Positions 16,986-26,612 of a stretch of DNA of 64,000 nt are shown here, piece by piece. Source of the DNA: Actinomycetes bacterium (GTDB lineage: Bacteria; Actinomycetota; Actinomycetes; Nanopelagicales; Nanopelagicaceae). A model generated the notes under the pieces. That model saw only the letters and a list, made by a program, of their open reading frames with translations. It was not told where the DNA came from and ran no database searches. Position 1 is the first letter of the stretch; each line of letters starts with the position of its first letter. A program made the position numbers and the translations under genes. Location of the stretch: positions 1 to 64,000 of the forward strand of contig BJFY01000001.1 in the NCBI GenBank assembly GCA_014190155.1, in the 5' to 3' direction.

Positions 16986-19079
16986 GTGGCTATCGAATCT
17001 AATTCAAGTATTTCCGAGATCTCTGCATCGGAAAATGGATATACCGCAAAAGATCTTTCCGTACTCGAAGGACTAGATGCAGTTCGCAAACGTCCCGGAA
17101 TGTATATCGGCTCTACCGATGGTCGCGGGCTTATGCATTGCTTATGGGAAATCATTGATAACGCGGTTGATGAATCGCTAGCTGGATATTGTAAAAAGAT
17201 TGAAATAAATTTAGAAAAAGATGGATCAATCGAGGTTCATGACGATGGTCGCGGAATTCCAGTAGATAAAGAACCAAAGACCGGGCTAACCGGTGTTGAG
17301 GTTGTAATGACAAAATTACATGCTGGCGGAAAATTTGGTGGCAGTTCTTATAATGCAACTGGTGGTTTGCATGGTGTTGGTGCATCTGTTGTAAATGCGC
17401 TTGCATCTCGTCTTGATGTTGAAGTTGATCGAGATTCTAAAATTTATTGGATGTCATTTAAACGTGGCGTTGCTGGAATTTTTGAGGGCGATGGTCCAAA
17501 TTCGCCGTTCGAAGCAAAATCCGGGCTACGGATTATCGGAAAAGTTTCCTCAAAAATTACTGGCACTCGGGTTAAATGGTGGTCGGATCGCCAAATATTT
17601 TTAAAAGATGCCGAACATGACATCGAAGAAATTTACGCACGGGCTCGCCAAACTTCTTATTTAGTTCCGGGCATCACGCTCATTGTTAATGACAATCGGA
17701 GCAAAGATAAGACAAGTGAGACTTTTTATCACAAAGGCGGCATTTCGGAATATTGCCACTTTTTGCAGCCAGATGATCCAGTCGGCGATGTAATCCGACT
17801 GCAAGGGCGCGGTCACTATCAAGAAACAGTGCCGGTGCTTGATGACCAAGGCCATTTAGAACCTACCGATGTTGAGCGCGATATGGATGTGGATGTCGCA
17901 ATTAAATGGGGTAACGGCTATGAGATCACTATGCGCTCGTTTGTGAACATTATAAGCACCCCAAAAGGCGGAACCCACGTTCAAGGTTTTGAACGCGCGC
18001 TCACAAAAACCTTTAACGACATTTTGCGATCAACTGGAACGTTGAAAAAGAACGAGTTAGATGTAATTAAAGATGACATTCTTGAAGGTTTAACCGCAGT
18101 TGTCACGGTCCGAATGCAAGAACCACAATTCGAAGGCCAGACCAAAGAAGTTCTAGGCACCCCAGCAGTAACGAAGATCGTAACTACGGTCGTTGGTGAT
18201 GAATTAAAGAAGTTCTTCAACACGACAAAGCGCATCGATAAAGCTAACGGTCGATTAATTCTAGAAAAGGTCGCGGCGGCATCTCGAACCCGTATCTCTT
18301 CTAGAGCCCATAAAGAATTGCAACGCCGTAAAAATGCGTTGGAGAGTTCCTCCTTACCCGCCAAACTTTCAGATTGCCGATCCGAAGATGTTTCTAGAAC
18401 TGAATTAATTATAGTTGAAGGTGAATCTGCGCTAGGCACCACTAAAGCGGCGCGTAACTCGGAGTACCAAGCAATTCTGCCAATCCGTGGGAAAATTCTT
18501 AATGTTCAAAAAGCTTCGCTCTCTCAGATGCTTGATAACACTGAATGCGCCTCAATCATTCAAGTTATCGGAGCCGGTTCTGGAAAGTCATTCACCATCG
18601 ATGATGCTCGATATGGTCGGGTAATTCTTATGTCAGATGCTGATGTTGATGGCGCACATATCCGCTGTTTGCTATTGACGCTTTTATATCGTTACATGAA
18701 ACCATTAATCGATGATGGTCGAGTTTTTGCCGCGATTCCACCGTTACATCGCATTGATATTTTAGGCGGCGGCGGCAAGAAAGGTGAAGTTTTTTACACT
18801 TACTCTGATGATGAGATGAAAAAATTACTTGCAGATTTAGCCAAAGAAGGAAAACGTTGGAAAGAACCGATCCAGCGCTATAAAGGTCTTGGTGAAATGG
18901 ATTCAGATCAACTCCGTGAAACCACTATGGATCCAAACCACCGTACCCTTCGTAGAATTACCGTAAAAGACGCGGCAGCTGCAGAGAAGATGTTCGAACT
19001 CTTGATGGGAAATGAAGTAGCGCCTCGAAAAGACTTTATTTCAACGGCAGATATCGATCGCGATCGGATCGACGCTTAG
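16986..19079 (+). CDS. parE: DNA topoisomerase IV subunit B
   Basis: ATPase subunit of the decatenating type IIA topoisomerase, 697 residues. The GHKL ATPase starts with GLDAVRKRPGMYIGST, then IDNAVDES and DDGRGIP. The TOPRIM part has EGESALG and SDADVDGAHIRCLLL, and the C-terminus has IQRYKGLGEMDSDQL. It is called ParE rather than GyrB because the actinobacterial second type IIA pair sits close to the principal sigma factor gene, as here. It starts at a GTG and overlaps the convergent parC by 4 bases. Confidence 0.88.
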   Translation: MAIESNSSISEISASENGYTAKDLSVLEGLDAVRKRPGMYIGSTDGRGLMHCLWEIIDNAVDESLAGYCKKIEINLEKDGSIEVHDDGRGIPVDKEPKTGLTGVEVVMTKLHAGGKFGGSSYNATGGLHGVGASVVNALASRLDVEVDRDSKIYWMSFKRGVAGIFEGDGPNSPFEAKSGLRIIGKVSSKITGTRVKWWSDRQIFLKDAEHDIEEIYARARQTSYLVPGITLIVNDNRSKDKTSETFYHKGGISEYCHFLQPDDPVGDVIRLQGRGHYQETVPVLDDQGHLEPTDVERDMDVDVAIKWGNGYEITMRSFVNIISTPKGGTHVQGFERALTKTFNDILRSTGTLKKNELDVIKDDILEGLTAVVTVRMQEPQFEGQTKEVLGTPAVTKIVTTVVGDELKKFFNTTKRIDKANGRLILEKVAAASRTRISSRAHKELQRRKNALESSSLPAKLSDCRSEDVSRTELIIVEGESALGTTKAARNSEYQAILPIRGKILNVQKASLSQMLDNTECASIIQVIGAGSGKSFTIDDARYGRVILMSDADVDGAHIRCLLLTLLYRYMKPLIDDGRVFAAIPPLHRIDILGGGGKKGEVFYTYSDDEMKKLLADLAKEGKRWKEPIQRYKGLGEMDSDQLRETTMDPNHRTLRRITVKDAAAAEKMFELLMGNEVAPRKDFISTADIDRDRIDA

Positions 19080-20602
19080 TCAATTAGTTTTGTACGCCGC
19101 TCCGTCGCGTATTTCTTTGATACCTCAGTTAATTCATCCGATACTTGCTTTCGGAGCGCATCATCGCTTTTTAATAGCAAAGCCAGCGCGGCAATAGTTG
19201 CTTTAAGTTCTTTCTGTTCGGAATCTAATTCCAATTTAGACATTTTGGTTAGGCGTCGAAGTGGCATATCTAAAATATATGTAGCTTGCTCGTCGCTTAA
19301 CTTGAAACCTTTAATTAGCGCAGCTTTTGCGGCATTAGCATCATCGCTACCTCGAATAATCTTTATGACTTTGTCGATATCGATAATTGCTTTGAGCAGG
19401 CCATCCACTAAATTCAATCTGGAAGTGGCCTTATCTTTACGGAAATTAGATCTACGGGTGACCACTTCAATTCGATGGTTGATAAATACTTGGAGGAACT
19501 CTTTTAAGCCAAGAGTTCGTGGCTTACCGCCAACTAGCGCTACTGCGTTAATGGAGAAAGCATCTTCAAGCGGGGTTAGCCGGTAAAGATTTGCTAGTAC
19601 TTCCTCTGGTTCAAACCCGTTCTTAAGTTCAATTACAACCTTGGTGCCTTGTTGGCCATCGGTCAAATCGATTATGTCTGAGATTCCTTGAATTTTCTTA
19701 GCTTTAACTAAATCTGAAATCTTCTCTACAACTTTTTCAGGACCAATGTTGAATGGGAGCTCGGTAATCGTGATGCCAACTTTTCTCGATGTCACTTTAC
19801 TAATTTCCACTTTGGCTCGAACTTTAAAGGCGCCTTTACCAGTTTGGTATGCCTCAAGCACTCCTTCTTTGCCGACCAACTCGCCACCGGTAGGGAAGTC
19901 AGGACCCGGAATAAATTTCATTAATTGTTTTAGCGTTGCATTTGGCGTTTCAATCAAATGTTTTGTTGCTGCAATTACTTCACCTAAGTTATGTGGCGCC
20001 ATATTAGTAGCCATACCGACCGCGATACCAGTCGTGCCATTTACTAATAGGTTAGGAAAAGCCGCGGGTAGAACTTGAGGTTCCAATAATTGGCCATCGT
20101 AGTTAGAAGCGAAATCCACGGTGTTCTCATCAGCTTCTTCGACCATCAACATGGCAGCGCTTGCTAATCGCGCTTCGGTGTAACGCATCGCGGCCGGGCC
20201 AGCATCTAGCGATCCGAAGTTTCCGTGGCCATCAATAAGTGGCAATCGCATCGAAAAGTTTTGTGACATACGAACCAACGCATCGTAGATAGCGCCATCG
20301 CCATGTGGATGTAATTTACCCATCACTTCACCAACGACTCGCGCGCTCTTTACGTGGCCGCGTTCGGGACGAAGACCCATATCTGCCATCTGGTGCAGAA
20401 TTCTGCGATGTACTGGTTTTAAACCATCGCGCGCATCTGGAAGTGCTCGTGAGTAAATAACTGAGTATGCATATTCCAGAAATGATTCTGACATTTCAGA
20501 GGAGACATCAATATCAACGATCTTGCCGGCGTATTCGCCTGGCTTTGGACCGACAACTTTGGCTGTCTTCTTACTTGCTTTGCTCTCTGGTTTTTTACTC
20601 AC
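19076..20602 (-). CDS. parC: DNA topoisomerase IV subunit A lacking the C-terminal domain
   Basis: Breakage-reunion subunit, 508 residues. It contains the winged-helix region (ARDGLKPVHRRILHQM), the catalytic Tyr in AAMRYTEARLA, the tower, and the coiled coil with its dimer gate (ATYILDMPLRRLTKM). It ends at KYATERRTKLID, where ordinary GyrA/ParC proteins (about 750-850 residues) continue into the beta-pinwheel. The stop overlaps the parE stop by 4 bases, so a frameshifted tail is not available. GTG 20602 is preferred; the frame stays open to 20677, but that would overlap psuK. Confidence 0.9.
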   Translation of the reverse strand: MSKKPESKASKKTAKVVGPKPGEYAGKIVDIDVSSEMSESFLEYAYSVIYSRALPDARDGLKPVHRRILHQMADMGLRPERGHVKSARVVGEVMGKLHPHGDGAIYDALVRMSQNFSMRLPLIDGHGNFGSLDAGPAAMRYTEARLASAAMLMVEEADENTVDFASNYDGQLLEPQVLPAAFPNLLVNGTTGIAVGMATNMAPHNLGEVIAATKHLIETPNATLKQLMKFIPGPDFPTGGELVGKEGVLEAYQTGKGAFKVRAKVEISKVTSRKVGITITELPFNIGPEKVVEKISDLVKAKKIQGISDIIDLTDGQQGTKVVIELKNGFEPEEVLANLYRLTPLEDAFSINAVALVGGKPRTLGLKEFLQVFINHRIEVVTRRSNFRKDKATSRLNLVDGLLKAIIDIDKVIKIIRGSDDANAAKAALIKGFKLSDEQATYILDMPLRRLTKMSKLELDSEQKELKATIAALALLLKSDDALRKQVSDELTEVSKKYATERRTKLID

Positions 20603-20634
20603 GGGCGTGATTCTGCCAAGTAAAAGTAGAAAAG

Positions 20635-21522
20635 TTAGGGATTGACTGGCGGTCTTGCTCCGATAATTGCGACACATTGGGTGGCAAGGTCAATGGCGCT
20701 TCCTAATGCGGTCAATAGATCAAATTTTGCTATCCAAGAACCGATAAATCCGGCAGCAAATGCATCGCCCGCGCCAGTTGTATCAATTACATTTGCAGAT
20801 TTTGCTGATACTTCAAGAGAATCCAGATTACGTTTAATCGCAATAGCTCCTTGAGATCCGCGTTTTATTACAACAATCGGAACTAATTCGTTAAGTTCTT
20901 TAAGCGCTAACTGGATATCACTTCTTCCGGTTAAATAGAAAGCCTCTTCCTCATTAAGAATTACGATATCCATCTTTGGCAGAATATTTTTTACAGACGC
21001 TAGACCGAGATGGTTCATAGTTCCAACTGAAGCTGGGTCAAAAATAATTGGAATCTTTGCGGATGTGATTGCATTCACCATCGCAACCACACCATTAGTT
21101 GTAGCTGGATTCAACAGCGAATATCCAGATAGATAAACTGCCGAAACATTTTCCAAAACTGGTAGATCCGAAAGGTTTAAGCCGGAATTTGCACCAGATT
21201 CCGGAAACATTGTTCGTTCGCCAGTTTTATCTACCAGTACTGCAACCACTCCGGTTTGGGCGCCTTGAATAACGATATTTCCGTGCTGCACACCCAATCT
21301 ATCAAGTTCGGCAATGACTGCGGTACCAGCAGGATCATCCCCAACCCGGGAGACAAGTTGTACTTCGTGGCTTGAGAAAGCTAACCATGAAGCCACATTT
21401 GCCGCTGCACCACCACCATGTGTTGAAATCTTGGCCGGAGTATCACTTCCGTAATTAATCTCACTGTTGATTCGAACTATAACATCAAGCATCGCATCAC
21501 CTATGCAAAGGATTAGCCCCAT
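20635..21522 (-). CDS. psuK: PfkB-family kinase, probable pseudouridine kinase
   Basis: 295-residue ribokinase-like enzyme. The N-terminal motif is THGGGAAANVASWLA (about residues 34-48), and the catalytic motif DTTGAGDAFAAGFIGS is near the C-terminus. It starts 2 bases after the stop of psuG. In known pathways a PfkB kinase phosphorylates pseudouridine and PsuG splits the product, so the pairing makes PsuK the best call. Other nucleoside or sugar substrates cannot be excluded. Confidence 0.82.
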   Translation of the reverse strand: MGLILCIGDAMLDVIVRINSEINYGSDTPAKISTHGGGAAANVASWLAFSSHEVQLVSRVGDDPAGTAVIAELDRLGVQHGNIVIQGAQTGVVAVLVDKTGERTMFPESGANSGLNLSDLPVLENVSAVYLSGYSLLNPATTNGVVAMVNAITSAKIPIIFDPASVGTMNHLGLASVKNILPKMDIVILNEEEAFYLTGRSDIQLALKELNELVPIVVIKRGSQGAIAIKRNLDSLEVSAKSANVIDTTGAGDAFAAGFIGSWIAKFDLLTALGSAIDLATQCVAIIGARPPVNP

Positions 21523-21524
21523 TT

Positions 21525-22418
21525 TTATTGGGCAGCCGCAGCAATTTGTGCGGCTAGTTTTGCGTTTGATTTAATAATTTCAATATTTACTCGAAGAGAT
21601 TCGCCATTACTGGCGTTGTGAAAGAAATCTAGCAAAAACGGGGTGACCGCTTTGCCAGAAATATTTTTTGCCGTTGCACTTTCTAAGCCAGCTTTCAAAA
21701 GTTGATCATGGATTTTGCGTGCCATCTCACTTTCTACTGGATTGGCAACTATTAATGCGCAATCATTAGTTTTAAGTTGGCGACGCTTACTTAATATTTC
21801 TACAATCTCAGATACCGAATCTACGCGATGTTCTAGCGGAAATCCGGAATCAATCAAATAGAAACCAGGGAATCGGTCGGTCTTGTAACCGATTAGCGGA
21901 ATACCAAAAGTTTCTAACCGTTCCAAAGTGGCTGCCACATCTAAAATTGATTTAACACCGGCGCAAATAACGGTTATAGGGATAGTTGCAAGTGCCAATA
22001 GATCTGCAGATTCATCCCAAGATTCGCGAGCACCGCTATGGACGCCGCCCAAACCACCTGTTGCAAAATAAGAAATACCAGCAGCATGTGCAATCTGGGC
22101 AGTTGCTGCAACCGTAGTTGCTGCGCTAATTCCTTTGGCTGCAAATATTGCTAAGTCTCTAGTAGATGCTTTTGCTACATTTGTATCATTTGCAATTCGA
22201 TCTAATTCAATTGGTTCAAGTCCAATGTGAACCTCGCCATCAATCATTGCAATTGTTGCCGGGGTTGCACCGTTAGCCCGAACAATTGCTTCTACCTCAA
22301 GAGCGACTTTTAAATTTGTTGGACGCGGGAGTCCGTGGCTAATAATCGTGGATTCCAAGGCAACAATTGGGGATTTATCGGAAATGGCACGCTTTACTGC
22401 CGTTGCGAAAGTGCTCAT
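21525..22418 (-). CDS. psuG: Pseudouridine-5'-phosphate glycosidase
   Basis: Cleaves pseudouridine 5'-phosphate to uracil and ribose 5-phosphate, salvaging a modified RNA nucleoside. 297 residues with the family stretches VALESTIISHGLPRP (about 19-33), FFATGGLGGVH-like YFATGGLGGVHSGA, and GYKTDRFPGFY. ATG 22418 is chosen because homologues begin about 18 residues before VALEST. An upstream in-frame start at 22439 is possible. It forms a two-gene operon with psuK and is divergent from the phosphodiesterase gene. Confidence 0.92.
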   Translation of the reverse strand: MSTFATAVKRAISDKSPIVALESTIISHGLPRPTNLKVALEVEAIVRANGATPATIAMIDGEVHIGLEPIELDRIANDTNVAKASTRDLAIFAAKGISAATTVAATAQIAHAAGISYFATGGLGGVHSGARESWDESADLLALATIPITVICAGVKSILDVAATLERLETFGIPLIGYKTDRFPGFYLIDSGFPLEHRVDSVSEIVEILSKRRQLKTNDCALIVANPVESEMARKIHDQLLKAGLESATAKNISGKAVTPFLLDFFHNASNGESLRVNIEIIKSNAKLAAQIAAAAQ

Positions 22419-22462
22419 AAGGATGAAGGTTATCGTCAATTTTTACTGGAAAGATACGTCCT

Positions 22463-23566
22463 ATGGCATACCTACTCTCTGACTTATCGCAGTCAGTTTT
22501 TTCGAGTCTAGGTTTAGCAGATACGGAAGATTCGCTTTTAATCGGGGAGAGCCCGGCAGCACGTGAGTGCATAGTTCTTATTGATGGTATGGGAAGTAAT
22601 GCAATTGCGGAATATGGTTCGCAACTTCCGATTAAAGATCAAATAAAATTTATTGCGACGCTATCATCTAATTTTCCTTCTACAACCGTTACTAATTTAA
22701 CTTCATTAGGTACCGGAGTTCATCCAGGTGAACATGGCATGTTGGGATACACCATGCGAGTTCCAAGAAGTGGTGTACCGGGGCGACTACTAAACGCGTT
22801 ACGTTGGGATGAAAGAGTTGATCCAGTTACATGGCAGAGCGTAGATACCCTCTTTGAACGTGGAGTTCGCGCTGGAATTTCCGTCTCACATGTAGCTGCA
22901 AAACGCTATCAAGAAAGTGGCTTTACTGAGGCTGCGCTGCGGGGTGCTCAATATCGTGGTGGAAATAGTTCGACTGAATTAATCACACAAGCGGCAATCG
23001 CGCTAGCAAAGCCAAATTCGTTTGCATATGTTTATATTAGCGATTTGGATGAGGCGGCTCACAGCGATGGTATGGGTTCAGAGAAATGGTTAGTCGCACT
23101 TGCAAAAACTAATGAGTTAGTAACTGGGCTGCTGGAACGGTTGCCATCTGGGACTCGAATTTGGTTGACTGCCGACCACGGCATGATTAATCGGAAAGAT
23201 TTCACCATATTAGGTAAAGATAATTCATTATTGGAAAATGTAACTTTATTAGGCGGCGAACCAAGAGCCAGACATCTGTATGTGAGAGATGGTTCGGACC
23301 GTGATGTGCTTTTGCAATGGCAAGAGTTTTTTGGCGAGGCTGTTAGGTTATTTTTGAAAAAAGATGCGATAGTCGCGGGTTTATTTGGCGCACTTGTTAC
23401 AGAAGACAGCTTTGATCGGTTGGGCGATATAATTGCGATTCCTAATGGTGATTTGGTATTGATTGAACCGGATAAGGAAAAACAACAATTAGCCATGGTT
23501 GGCCATCATGGTGGACTTACTGCAGCTGAGTTAGAAATTCCGTTGTACTTCGGAAGTGCAAGTTAA
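22463..23566 (+). CDS. Alkaline-phosphatase-superfamily phosphodiesterase
   Basis: A 367-residue type I phosphodiesterase/nucleotide pyrophosphatase-like enzyme. The metal site begins at VLIDGMGSNAI, the nucleophile Thr is probably in FPSTTVTNLTS (about residues 72-82), and C-terminal metal ligands include TADHGM and GHHGG. No signal peptide is visible, so it is probably cytoplasmic. The substrate is unknown. Convergent sepH ends 2 bases downstream. Confidence 0.83.
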   Translation: MAYLLSDLSQSVFSSLGLADTEDSLLIGESPAARECIVLIDGMGSNAIAEYGSQLPIKDQIKFIATLSSNFPSTTVTNLTSLGTGVHPGEHGMLGYTMRVPRSGVPGRLLNALRWDERVDPVTWQSVDTLFERGVRAGISVSHVAAKRYQESGFTEAALRGAQYRGGNSSTELITQAAIALAKPNSFAYVYISDLDEAAHSDGMGSEKWLVALAKTNELVTGLLERLPSGTRIWLTADHGMINRKDFTILGKDNSLLENVTLLGGEPRARHLYVRDGSDRDVLLQWQEFFGEAVRLFLKKDAIVAGLFGALVTEDSFDRLGDIIAIPNGDLVLIEPDKEKQQLAMVGHHGGLTAAELEIPLYFGSAS

Positions 23567-23568
23567 AT

Positions 23569-24429
23569 TTATTCTTCTACTTCATCTTTGTCGCGCTTAG
23601 AGCCAAACATAATGTCATCCCAAGATGGGATTGAAATTCTCCGTTTCACACCATCGCGCTTTGCTTCTGGCTCAATATCTAAAGTTTCTTGAAGCACTGG
23701 AGCGGTTGGAGCTTCAATTGGATTATCTTCTTCTTGCATTGGGTCAGTCCTAACGGCGACCAACCGTGGAGCTTGTCTATCTGAAGTCGATGTATCACCA
23801 GTTGGGAAAATCATGCCATGGTCATTGCGTGGCGCTGGTTTAGCAAGACTTTCTTCACCGCTAATCCATCGAGCACCTTCATCTTCTGAAGTTAAAGTTT
23901 TACGAGCGGCATCAAAACTCCAAGTTGCAGTTCCAGCACCATCTCGGTTTGGATAATCTAAATTAATTTTCCAGCTGCCGTCTTCACTTTTTGCGGCATT
24001 CCAATTTACTAAATTCATATCGACCCCACGTGGCGCGAGTCGATGCAATACCAAATCAGCAAGAGTTTGTGATTGCGAAGTTTTTCGTAATGGAGTTTTC
24101 TGCGCTAAGTCCACGATGTACGCGCGTTCTTGTATGATTGGTCCAGAAAACCTTTCAATCTTTTCCATTGAAACATTTCCGATACGCGAAATTTCATCAG
24201 CGCGTTCGCCTGCGCGCAGTCGCGCTTGAATCTCTTTAATAGTCATGACGTCCGGAGTTTGATCTAGGACGGCAGCAAGTTTTGCTTGATTTACGGTTGC
24301 GCGGAGCGAGTCGCTAATTCGAACCGTGTAAGTTGCGCCGCCGTTATCGGTTAGTTCCAGATGGTTGCCATCTTCAGAGCGGCCTACAACTCGAAGATCC
24401 TTATTTTGGGATGGCTCATCTGAATTCAC
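23569..24429 (-). CDS. sepH: Cell-division protein SepH
   Basis: Actinobacterial DUF3071 protein; the Streptomyces and mycobacterial homologues bind and bundle FtsZ. About 286 residues. The N-terminal domain (LRVVGRSEDGNHLELTD) contains the helix-turn-helix-like stretch IQARLRAGERADEISRIG and the conserved ERAYIVDLAQ. The C-terminal half is low-complexity and ends in RRISIPSWDDIMFGSKR, the conserved tail motif. The GTG at 24429 is chosen over a TTG at 24447; neither has a good ribosome-binding site. Confidence 0.9.
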   Translation of the reverse strand: MNSDEPSQNKDLRVVGRSEDGNHLELTDNGGATYTVRISDSLRATVNQAKLAAVLDQTPDVMTIKEIQARLRAGERADEISRIGNVSMEKIERFSGPIIQERAYIVDLAQKTPLRKTSQSQTLADLVLHRLAPRGVDMNLVNWNAAKSEDGSWKINLDYPNRDGAGTATWSFDAARKTLTSEDEGARWISGEESLAKPAPRNDHGMIFPTGDTSTSDRQAPRLVAVRTDPMQEEDNPIEAPTAPVLQETLDIEPEAKRDGVKRRISIPSWDDIMFGSKRDKDEVEE

Positions 24430-24494
24430 GGGGAAAGATTGCCACAATCTCTCGAGTAAGTCAGGGATAACACTCGATAAACCTGACCTAATGC

Positions 24495-25706
24495 CTATTT
24501 TATTCTAGGTTTTAGCCAGACCTTAAAGTAGAAAATCAAAGTTAGTATTGAAATTCCCATTGCGATAACTGGCACTATAAATGCAGTCTGAGCGCCTGTT
24601 GTATCAATAATGTGACCAGTTATGGCACCGGGAAGCGCACCACCCAATATTAATCCGGAGAGAATCCACGCCAGCGTTTCAGTAACTTGATTTTCTTCTA
24701 CTAAATTTTCAGCAGCGGTATATCCAGCAACAATAAGTGGCGCGATAAAAATTCCGTTGAGAAATAGCGCGATTGAAAGCATCAATAAATTACCAGGGAA
24801 AAGTTTGGCTGCCAACAAGAGTGGAAGCGTAAATATAGCCAGCGCTAAGGTAAAAAATATATATCGGCTCTTTGCTGAAATTTTCCAATGTTGCGCACCA
24901 TTGATAAATGCCGCAATCAAACTTCCCAACGCCCAAATTGCATATAGCAATCCAGTCTGTGACTTTGCTCCATATTGATCAGCATAGGCAACTACGATTA
25001 AGCCAATTGCGGCAAATGATGCGCCAGTGAAAATAAACGGCAAAAAGATCGCCTGTACTTCCGAAGTAAAAATTGGATTTCTGTGTTTCATGCCTTTTAT
25101 TTTAGGGTGTGGCTTAGGTTCAGTCCCTTTTTGCGCTATGAAAAGTATCGAACCAATTGATAGAAAAATTGCGGCTGCTAGTACGCCAGCGTATGGTCCG
25201 ACATTAGTAGCGCATAAAGTTGTAATTATTGGTCCAACCATAAAAACAATTTCATCGAGCAAAGATTCAACCGAGTAAGCAGTGTTCATTAATTTTGAAT
25301 CACCGTTAAGTACGTGGGACCAGCGCCGTCTAACCATTTGACCGGTTCCCACAAATACGCCTTCAAAGATGATTAACAATATGAACCAGCTCCATCTTGG
25401 CGCATCAAGTCGAATCACAGTTAAGAAGCCAAGTAGCGCGATGATGTGAATCGGCACCGCAATCGAAAGAATCCGGCTTTGGCCATATCGATCAGCCGCG
25501 CGCGACCAAAATGGCGCAACGAAGGCAGCCATCAGTGCACCAATTGCAGTAAAAGTTCCGGCTAGCGCATAAGAGTCAGTTTTTGCCACGATAACGAAAA
25601 CAATTGCAATGGACATCATAGAAATCGGCATCCGCGCAATGAATGCGGCGAGTGAGAATTTAAAAGCACCTTTTGTGCGATATATGTCTAAGTAAGGCGC
25701 AATCAT
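24495..25706 (-). CDS. MFS transporter
   Basis: A 403-residue permease with about 12 hydrophobic segments and the motif-A-like SRAADRYGQSRIL between segments 2 and 3. Extensive hydrophobic stretches fit the major facilitator superfamily, drug or metabolite branch. The substrate is not predictable. It is divergent from the IMPase gene with a 31-base gap. Confidence 0.85.
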   Translation of the reverse strand: MIAPYLDIYRTKGAFKFSLAAFIARMPISMMSIAIVFVIVAKTDSYALAGTFTAIGALMAAFVAPFWSRAADRYGQSRILSIAVPIHIIALLGFLTVIRLDAPRWSWFILLIIFEGVFVGTGQMVRRRWSHVLNGDSKLMNTAYSVESLLDEIVFMVGPIITTLCATNVGPYAGVLAAAIFLSIGSILFIAQKGTEPKPHPKIKGMKHRNPIFTSEVQAIFLPFIFTGASFAAIGLIVVAYADQYGAKSQTGLLYAIWALGSLIAAFINGAQHWKISAKSRYIFFTLALAIFTLPLLLAAKLFPGNLLMLSIALFLNGIFIAPLIVAGYTAAENLVEENQVTETLAWILSGLILGGALPGAITGHIIDTTGAQTAFIVPVIAMGISILTLIFYFKVWLKPRIK

Positions 25707-25737
25707 GAGGCTAGTCTAGCCGTGGTTAGATTAAGAC

Positions 25738-26517
25738 ATGACATTTAATGGCGATCGCCAAGAGTTATGTGACTTAGCAATTGAAGTTGCAAAAAAAGCT
25801 GGCGAATTACTAATGCAGCGACCGGCAGTATTCGATCTATCGGAAAAATCATCAGTCTTAGATTTTGCAACGCAGATGGATATTCAAAGTGAAGCGCTAA
25901 TTGTTAAATCCTTATTAGAAGTAAGACCCGACGATGGGATTATTGGAGAAGAGGGAGCAAACCGCGAAAGCAAGAGTGGTGTTACTTGGGTTATCGATCC
26001 AATTGATGGCACCGTTAATTATTTTTATGGATTACCAGGTTGGAATATTAGTATTGGTGTAAAAGACGAAACCGGTGTAATTGCTGGTGCCGTTTTTTCA
26101 CCAACCACAAATTCACTTTGGTGGGCAACGTGCGGTGGCGGCGCCTTTTATAATGGCCTTAAAATTTCTTGCAATAACCCAGTGACGTTAGATAATGCGT
26201 TAATCGCTTCAGGGTTTGGATATGACCGTTCGACCCGAGTTTCGCAGAGTGCAGATATCGCAAAATTGTTACCAATAATTCGTGACGTTAGAAGAAATGG
26301 CGCCGCCGCAGTCGATCTCTGTTATGTAGCAATGGGTGCGGTTGATGCATATTTCGAAGAAGGTTTAAATGAATGGGATCTAGCGGCGGGTGGGTTGATT
26401 GCGACCGAAGCCGGGGCAGTTATTTCAAATCGGACGGGCGGCGCTCCAGGGAAATCGATGGTCCTCGCGGCTGGCCCAGCGCTCCATCGCGAGCTGTTGG
26501 CTGTGCTCGCGATTTAG
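25738..26517 (+). CDS. Inositol-monophosphatase-family phosphatase
   Basis: Mg-dependent phosphatase, 259 residues. The metal motifs are all present: GEEGANRES, DPIDGTVNYFYGLP and WDLAAGGLIATEAG. Members hydrolyse inositol phosphate, histidinol phosphate or similar substrates; the specific one is not readable here. The 95-base gap to rplS holds the rplS leader. Confidence 0.9.
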   Translation: MTFNGDRQELCDLAIEVAKKAGELLMQRPAVFDLSEKSSVLDFATQMDIQSEALIVKSLLEVRPDDGIIGEEGANRESKSGVTWVIDPIDGTVNYFYGLPGWNISIGVKDETGVIAGAVFSPTTNSLWWATCGGGAFYNGLKISCNNPVTLDNALIASGFGYDRSTRVSQSADIAKLLPIIRDVRRNGAAAVDLCYVAMGAVDAYFEEGLNEWDLAAGGLIATEAGAVISNRTGGAPGKSMVLAAGPALHRELLAVLAI

Positions 26518-26612
26518 TAGTTTCGCGCTTGCTATGGCAAGATACGGGGTCTGTCGGGTGATAGCTCGACTTGCTACACCTCAAAAAGTGTTCAATAGCG
26601 TTAGGAAAAATA

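Noticed and set aside
19060-19100. Frameshift as the cause of the short ParC
   Set aside because: The protein is intact to a natural domain boundary and the following sequence is the convergent parE coding end, leaving no room for a pinwheel domain.
20603-20677. Longer N-terminus for ParC
   Set aside because: It would overlap psuK and adds residues not like the family; the GTG at 20602 gives the usual Lys-rich start.
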